A DNA stretch of 64,000 nt from Tsukamurella sp040611135 (lineage in GTDB: Bacteria > Actinomycetota > Actinomycetes > Mycobacteriales > Mycobacteriaceae). The notes beneath the pieces are model-generated. The model ran no database searches and was not told the origin of the DNA. It worked only from the letters and a program-made list of their open reading frames with translations. Made by a program: the position numbers and the translations under genes. The first letter of the stretch is position 1. Every line of letters begins with the position of its first letter. The stretch spans positions 372,001 through 436,000 of the forward strand of contig NZ_JBEXNL010000001.1 of assembly GCF_040611135.1 (NCBI RefSeq). Reading direction: 5' to 3'. Of the stretch, positions 59,542-64,000 are shown one piece after another.

Positions 59542-60498
59542 ATGTCGTCACCGACGCCCGTCATCGCCAGCGACGCGGCCGCTACCGAAGCGCCGCCAGA
59601 GGCGGCGGATCACCTGCGACGTCTCGAGGCGGAGGCGGTTCACATCTTCCGCGAGGTGGCCGCAACCTTCGAGCGTCCCGTCCTGCTCTTCTCTGGCGGC
59701 AAGGATTCGGTGGTGATGCTGCACCTCGCGGCGAAGGCGTTCTGGCCCGCCGCGATCCCGTTCCCGGTCATGCACATCGACACCGGCCACAACTTCGACG
59801 AGGTGCTCGCCTTCCGTGACGCGATGGCCCGCCGCATGGGGCTGCGCCTCGTGGTCGGGAGTGTGCAGGACGACATCGACTCGGGCGCCGTCGTCGAGCA
59901 GGCCGGGCCGGGCGCCACCCGCAATCGGCTGCAGACCGCGACGCTGCTGCGTACGCTCGGCGAGCACCGCTTCGACGCCGCCTTCGGCGGGGCGCGCCGC
60001 GACGAGGACAAGGCCCGCGCCAAGGAGCGGATCTTCAGCTTCCGCGACCGCTTCGGCCAGTGGGACCCCCGCGCGCAGCGCCCCGAGCTGTGGAACATCT
60101 TCAACGGCCTGCACCAGAAGGGCGAGCACATCCGTGTGTTCCCGCTCTCGAACTGGACCGAGCTCGACATCTGGCAGTACATCGCCGCTGAGTCGATCTC
60201 CCTGCCGTCGCTGTACTACGCGCACCAGCGCGAGGTGATCGAGCGCGACGGGATGCTGCTGTCCACCGGGCCGCTGGTCACGCCCCTGCCCGGCGAGACA
60301 CCCGAGGTCCGGACCGTGCGGTTCCGCACCGTCGGCGATGCGACGTGCACCGGCGCCGTGGAATCGGACGCCACCACCCCCGAACAGGTGGTCGCCGAGG
60401 TGGCCGCCACCCGGATCACCGAGCGCGGCGCGACCCGCGCCGACGACCGGATCTCGGAGGCGGGCATGGAGGACCGGAAGAAGGAGGGCTACTTCTGA
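59542..60498 (+). CDS. cysD: sulfate adenylyltransferase small subunit CysD
   Basis: A 318-residue PP-loop enzyme. The pyrophosphate motif SGGKDS is at residues 51-56, with MHIDTGHNFDEVLAFRD, GGARRDEDKARAKERIFSF and the C-terminal MEDRKKEGYF. With CysN it makes APS from ATP and sulfate. GGAGGAG precedes the ATG. The stop overlaps the ATG of a 20-codon frame that separates it from cysN. Confidence 0.95.
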   Translation: MSSPTPVIASDAAATEAPPEAADHLRRLEAEAVHIFREVAATFERPVLLFSGGKDSVVMLHLAAKAFWPAAIPFPVMHIDTGHNFDEVLAFRDAMARRMGLRLVVGSVQDDIDSGAVVEQAGPGATRNRLQTATLLRTLGEHRFDAAFGGARRDEDKARAKERIFSFRDRFGQWDPRAQRPELWNIFNGLHQKGEHIRVFPLSNWTELDIWQYIAAESISLPSLYYAHQREVIERDGMLLSTGPLVTPLPGETPEVRTVRFRTVGDATCTGAVESDATTPEQVVAEVAATRITERGATRADDRISEAGMEDRKKEGYF

Positions 60499-60560
60499 TG
60501 GGCGCGCGAATGTTGTTGAGTGGCTTGCTGGTCGCGGAGACCGGAGAGGGGTACTTCTGA
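60498..60560 (+). CDS. 20-codon reading frame between cysD and cysN
   Basis: The frame begins at the TGATG of the cysD stop, reads MGARMLLSG and ends ETGEGYF, then overlaps the cysN ATG through a second TGATG. Its last four residues repeat the C-terminus of CysD (EGYF), and the DNA around both stops is nearly identical. Either it is a small duplication of the junction that keeps translation coupled to cysN, or a short peptide. No function is known. Confidence 0.45.
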   Translation: MGARMLLSGLLVAETGEGYF

Positions 60561-62392
60561 TGGAGATCCTGCGCATCGCGACGGCCGGCAGCGTGGACGA
60601 CGGCAAGTCGACGCTCATCGGGCGCCTGCTCTACGAGTCGAAATCCGTTCTGGAGGATCAGCTCAGCGCGGTCGCCGCGACGACTGCCGCCCGCGGCGAG
60701 GAGGGGGTGGACCTGGCGCTGCTCACCGACGGCCTGCGCGCCGAGCGGGAACAGGGCATCACGATCGACGTGGCCCACCGCTACTTCGCCACCGCTACTC
60801 GGAAGTTCATCCTCGCCGACACCCCGGGGCACGAGCAGTACACCCGCAACATGGTCACCGGTGCGTCGACGGCCGACGTCGCGCTGATCCTCGTCGACGC
60901 CCGGCACGGCCTCACCCGGCAGTCCCGCCGGCACACCTTCCTCACCTCGCTCCTCGGCGTCGAGCACATCGTGCTGTGCGTCAACAAGATGGACCTGGTC
61001 GACTTCGACCGCGCCCGGTTCGACGCCATCCGCGCCGAGTTCGCCGACTTCGCCGCCAAGCTCGAGGTGCACGACGTCGAGGCCATCCCGGTCTCCGCGC
61101 TCCTCGGCGACAACATCACCGAGCGCTCGGCGAACACCCCCTGGTACGACGGCCCGTCGCTGCTCTACCACCTGGAGAACGTGCACGTGGTGAGCGATAA
61201 GAACCTCATCGACGCGCGCCTGCCCGTCCAGTACGTGATCCGGCCCCGCGACAGCGACTTCCGGGGCGTGGCCGGCACCGTCGCCTCCGGGGCGTTCGCG
61301 GTCGGCGACGAGGTGGTCGCGCTCCCGTCGGGCTTCACCACGACGGTGGCCGAGCTCTACCGGCCCGGCGGCGCGAAGGCCGACCGGCTCGAGGCCGGGG
61401 AGGCCGCGTGCGTCCGGCTCGCCGACCACCTCGACGTGGGCCGCGGCGACGTGCTGTGCCGGCCCGCGAACCGTCCGCAGTCGGCCACGGACCTCGACAC
61501 GACGCTGTGCTGGTTCTCGGACACCGCGAAGCTCACCGTCGGCGCCGAGTACCGGATGCTGCACGCGCACACCTCGGAGCCCGTGCGGGTGGAGGCGCTG
61601 GACTACCGGCTGGACACCAGCACCCTGCACCGCGATCAGGACGCCGCCGAGCTCGGGCTCAACGACATCGGCCGGGTGCAGCTCACCGCGCGACGCCCCG
61701 TCTTGTTCGACCCGTATCGGCGCAACCGGACCACCGGCAGCTTCGTGCTGGTGCACCCGCCGACCAACGAGACCGTCGCCGCCGGGATGATCACCGGCCC
61801 CACGCTCAAGTCGACCGCCGTCGTCTGGCACGGCGCGGCCGTGCGCCGCGAGGACCGGGCGACGCGGGGCGGTACCATCTGGCTGACGGGGCTCTCGGCG
61901 TCGGGCAAGTCGACGGTGGCGTGCGAGCTCGAGCGCCTGCTGGTGGCGCGCGGCGTCCCCGCCTACCGGCTCGACGGCGACAACTTGCGGCACGGACTCA
62001 ACGCCGACCTCGGCTTCTCCGCCGCCGACCGCGCGGAGAACGTGCGCCGCGTGGGCGCCGTCGCGCAGTTGCTCGCGGATGCGGGGACGGTGGCGATCGC
62101 CTCGCTGATCAGCCCGTACCGCGAGGACCGCGACCGGATCCGCGCACAGCACGAGGAGGCGGGTCTGCCCTTCGTGGAGGTGTTCGTCGACACCCCCGTC
62201 GAGCTGTGCGAACAGCGCGACCCCAAGGGTATGTACGCCAAGGCGAGGGCCGGCGAGATCCCCGAGTTCACCGGGATCAACGCGCCCTACGAGGCGCCGG
62301 AGCGGCCCGAGTTGGTGCTGCGGCCGGAGGACGGCGAGCCCGCCGAACAGGCGCTGGTGGTGCTCGATCGCTGGCTGAAACTCCGGCCGTGA
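60560..62392 (+). CDS. cysNC: bifunctional CysN/CysC: ATP sulfurylase GTPase and APS kinase
   Basis: A 610-residue fusion. The CysN GTPase (about 1-430) has P-loop AGSVDDGKSTLIGRL, DTPGHEQYTRNM and NKMDLVDF. The CysC kinase (about 435-610) has P-loop GLSASGKST at 444-452, LDGDNLRHGLN, FVDTPVELCEQRDPKGMYA and FTGINAPYEAP. It drives APS formation with GTP and phosphorylates APS to PAPS, as in mycobacteria. No APS or PAPS reductase gene is nearby, so this copy may feed sulfonation. Confidence 0.95.
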   Translation: MEILRIATAGSVDDGKSTLIGRLLYESKSVLEDQLSAVAATTAARGEEGVDLALLTDGLRAEREQGITIDVAHRYFATATRKFILADTPGHEQYTRNMVTGASTADVALILVDARHGLTRQSRRHTFLTSLLGVEHIVLCVNKMDLVDFDRARFDAIRAEFADFAAKLEVHDVEAIPVSALLGDNITERSANTPWYDGPSLLYHLENVHVVSDKNLIDARLPVQYVIRPRDSDFRGVAGTVASGAFAVGDEVVALPSGFTTTVAELYRPGGAKADRLEAGEAACVRLADHLDVGRGDVLCRPANRPQSATDLDTTLCWFSDTAKLTVGAEYRMLHAHTSEPVRVEALDYRLDTSTLHRDQDAAELGLNDIGRVQLTARRPVLFDPYRRNRTTGSFVLVHPPTNETVAAGMITGPTLKSTAVVWHGAAVRREDRATRGGTIWLTGLSASGKSTVACELERLLVARGVPAYRLDGDNLRHGLNADLGFSAADRAENVRRVGAVAQLLADAGTVAIASLISPYREDRDRIRAQHEEAGLPFVEVFVDTPVELCEQRDPKGMYAKARAGEIPEFTGINAPYEAPERPELVLRPEDGEPAEQALVVLDRWLKLRP

Positions 62393-62402
62393 ATCACCCG
62401 TC

Positions 62403-62408
62403 TAAACT
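62403..62408 (+). promoter_or_regulatory. leaderless promoter of purL
   Basis: TAAACT lies six bases before the GTG at 62415, so transcription would begin at the start codon. Confidence 0.55.
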
Positions 62409-62414
62409 GGGCTG

Positions 62415-64000
62415 GTGCACGTAGACACGGTGACCCACGCCGCCTCCACGCCCGATGTCGACCAGCCGTACCGTGAGCTCGGACTCAAGGACGACGAGTA
62501 CCAGCGGATCCGCGAGATCCTGGGCCGCCGACCGACCGACGCCGAGCTCGCCATGTACTCGGTGATGTGGTCCGAGCACTGCTCCTACAAGAGCTCCAAG
62601 GTGCACCTGCGCTACTTCGGCGAGACCACCACCGACGAGATGCGGTCGACGATGCTCGCGGGCATCGGCGAGAACGCGGGCGTCGTGGACATCGGCGACG
62701 GCTGGGCCGTGACCTTCAAGGTCGAGTCGCACAACCACCCGTCGTACGTGGAGCCCTATCAGGGCGCGGCCACCGGCGTGGGCGGCATCGTCCGCGACAT
62801 CATGGCGATGGGCGCCCGCCCGATCGCCGTGATGGACCAGCTGCGCTTCGGCCCGGCCGACGCCCCCGACACCCGCCGCGTGCTCGACGGGGTCGTGCGC
62901 GGCGTCGGTGGCTACGGCAACTCCCTCGGCCTGCCGAACGTGGGCGGCGAGACGGTCTTCGACGCTTCGTACGCGGGCAACCCGCTGGTCAACGCGCTGT
63001 GCGCCGGCGTGCTGCGCACCGAGGACCTGCACCTGGCCTTCGCCTCCGGCAAGGGCAACAAGATCATCCTGTTCGGTGCCCGCACGGGCCTCGACGGCAT
63101 CGGCGGCGTCTCCGTGCTCGCCTCCGAGAGCTTCGACGCCGACGAGAAGCCCAAGAAGCTGCCGTCGGTGCAGGTGGGCGACCCGTTCATGGAGAAGGTG
63201 CTCATCGAGTGCTGCCTGGACCTGTACCGCGAGAAGCTCGTCGTCGGCATCCAGGATCTCGGCGGCGCAGGGCTGTCCTGCGCCACCTCCGAGCTGGCCG
63301 CGGCCGGCGACGGCGGCATGTTCATCGACCTCGACCAGGTGGCCTGCCGCGCGCAGGGCATGAGCGCCGCGGAGATCCTCTCCTCCGAGTCCCAGGAGCG
63401 CATGTGCGCCGTCGTGGCTCCGGAGAACGTCGAGGAGTTCATGGCCGTCTGCGCCAAGTGGGACGTGCTCGCCACCGTCATCGGCGAGGTCACCGACGGC
63501 GAGCACCTCGTCATCGACTGGCACGGCGAGACCGTCGTCGACGCCCCCGCGCGGACCATCGCCCACGACGGCCCCGTCTACCAGCGTCCCGTCGAGCGGC
63601 CCGCGTTCATGGACGCGCTCATCGCCGATACGACCGCCGGCCTGCGGCGCCCCGCGTCCGACGACGAGTTGCGCGCCACCGCGCTGAAGATGCTCGCCTC
63701 GCCGGCGCTGTGCTCGCGGCGCTTCATCACCGAGCAGTACGACCGGTACGTCCGCGGCAACACCGTGCTCGCCGAGCACGCCGACGGCGGCGTCATCCGC
63801 ATCGACGAGACGACGCAGCGCGGCATCGCGCTGTCCACCGACGCGTCGGGTCGCTACACCTACCTCGACCCGTACGAGGGCGGCCGGCTCGCGCTCGCCG
63901 AGGCCTACCGCAACGTCGCGGTCACCGGCGCGACGCCGAAGGCCGTCACCGACTGCCTCAACTTCGGCTCGCCGGAGGATCCGGGCGTGATGTGGCAGTT
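62415..64000 (+). CDS. purL: FGAM synthetase PurL (3' end outside window)
   Basis: The first 528 codons are visible and open to the window edge. The protein starts VHVDTVTHAASTPD, then YRELGLKDDEYQRIREILG and RRPTDAELAMYSVMWSEHCS. It has the conserved ATP and substrate loops KVESHNHPSYVEPYQGAATG, LGLPNVGGETVF, IQDLGGAGLSCATSELA and LNFGSPEDPGVMWQ. It is a short PurL that needs PurS and PurQ, both encoded here. A bacterial PurL of this type is about 750 residues, so about 220 are missing. Confidence 0.96.
   Translation, partial: MHVDTVTHAASTPDVDQPYRELGLKDDEYQRIREILGRRPTDAELAMYSVMWSEHCSYKSSKVHLRYFGETTTDEMRSTMLAGIGENAGVVDIGDGWAVTFKVESHNHPSYVEPYQGAATGVGGIVRDIMAMGARPIAVMDQLRFGPADAPDTRRVLDGVVRGVGGYGNSLGLPNVGGETVFDASYAGNPLVNALCAGVLRTEDLHLAFASGKGNKIILFGARTGLDGIGGVSVLASESFDADEKPKKLPSVQVGDPFMEKVLIECCLDLYREKLVVGIQDLGGAGLSCATSELAAAGDGGMFIDLDQVACRAQGMSAAEILSSESQERMCAVVAPENVEEFMAVCAKWDVLATVIGEVTDGEHLVIDWHGETVVDAPARTIAHDGPVYQRPVERPAFMDALIADTTAGLRRPASDDELRATALKMLASPALCSRRFITEQYDRYVRGNTVLAEHADGGVIRIDETTQRGIALSTDASGRYTYLDPYEGGRLALAEAYRNVAVTGATPKAVTDCLNFGSPEDPGVMWQ

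Noticed and set aside
1..64000. Prophage, insertion sequence or rRNA operon
   Set aside because: No integrase, transposase, phage structural gene or rRNA sequence was recognised anywhere in the window.

Overview
The window is high-GC DNA, almost wholly coding, from an actinobacterium of the order Mycobacteriales (the mycolic-acid group). The evidence is gene order. phoP-phoR-HIT hydrolase, then purD, purB, purC, a prolyl oligopeptidase, an EmrB-type exporter, purS-purQ, an M18 aminopeptidase and purL follow the order I remember from the Rv0757-Rv0803 segment of Mycobacterium tuberculosis, with many insertions. The deduced PhoP, PurQ and PurL proteins read as close relatives of the mycobacterial ones. 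Tsukamurella is a reasonable genus guess but is not proven by the sequence. Many start codons lie 6-7 bases after a TANNNT hexamer, the leaderless mRNA pattern known from mycobacteria.

Layout. 1-2.4 kb: a PucR-type regulator (partial) opposite an aldehyde dehydrogenase. 2.3-4.3 kb: a 1.9-kb block between a 3'-fragment copy of tRNA-Thr and the intact tRNA-Thr(UGU), holding a Fic toxin, its antitoxin and a small membrane protein. 4.4-7.3 kb: a crotonase, a MatC-like carrier and a GNAT. 7.3-15.1 kb: an uncharacterised cluster of a cytochrome-b561/molybdopterin oxidoreductase fusion, a methyltransferase, two glycosyltransferase-like proteins, a polytopic membrane protein, a two-component system and a sugar epimerase. 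15.1-20.7 kb: a hydrolase, a secreted protein, pirin and phoPR. 21.2-38.4 kb: the purine genes with interspersed regulators, transporters and ptrB. 38.5-44.7 kb: a sugar-acid catabolic locus with an IclR regulator. 44.7-50.8 kb: amino-acid permease, DNA polymerase IV, fatty acyl-CoA reductase/SDR. 50.9-54.6 kb: a citrate/C4-dicarboxylate two-component system opposite dctA. 54.6-62.4 kb: a SecD-like lipoprotein, a sulfotransferase operon, an IclR regulator and cysD-cysNC (sulfate activation). 62.4 kb to the end: purL, cut by the window edge.

How genes work together. The pur genes form the middle of de novo IMP synthesis (PurD, PurSQL, PurC, PurB). CysD/CysNC make APS and PAPS, and the adjacent sulfotransferase can consume PAPS. 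Similar operator-like sequences lie in front of cysD and in the divergent IclR/sulfotransferase promoter, which suggests co-regulation.

The least explained structures are: (i) a 64-bp palindromic element present three times, two copies bracketing a DUF559/Vsr-like endonuclease gene inserted between purB and purC; (ii) the tRNA-Thr-bounded Fic block; (iii) a 20-codon ORF between cysD and cysN that repeats the CysD C-terminus; (iv) an octamer, GACGGTGC, far commoner than base composition predicts.
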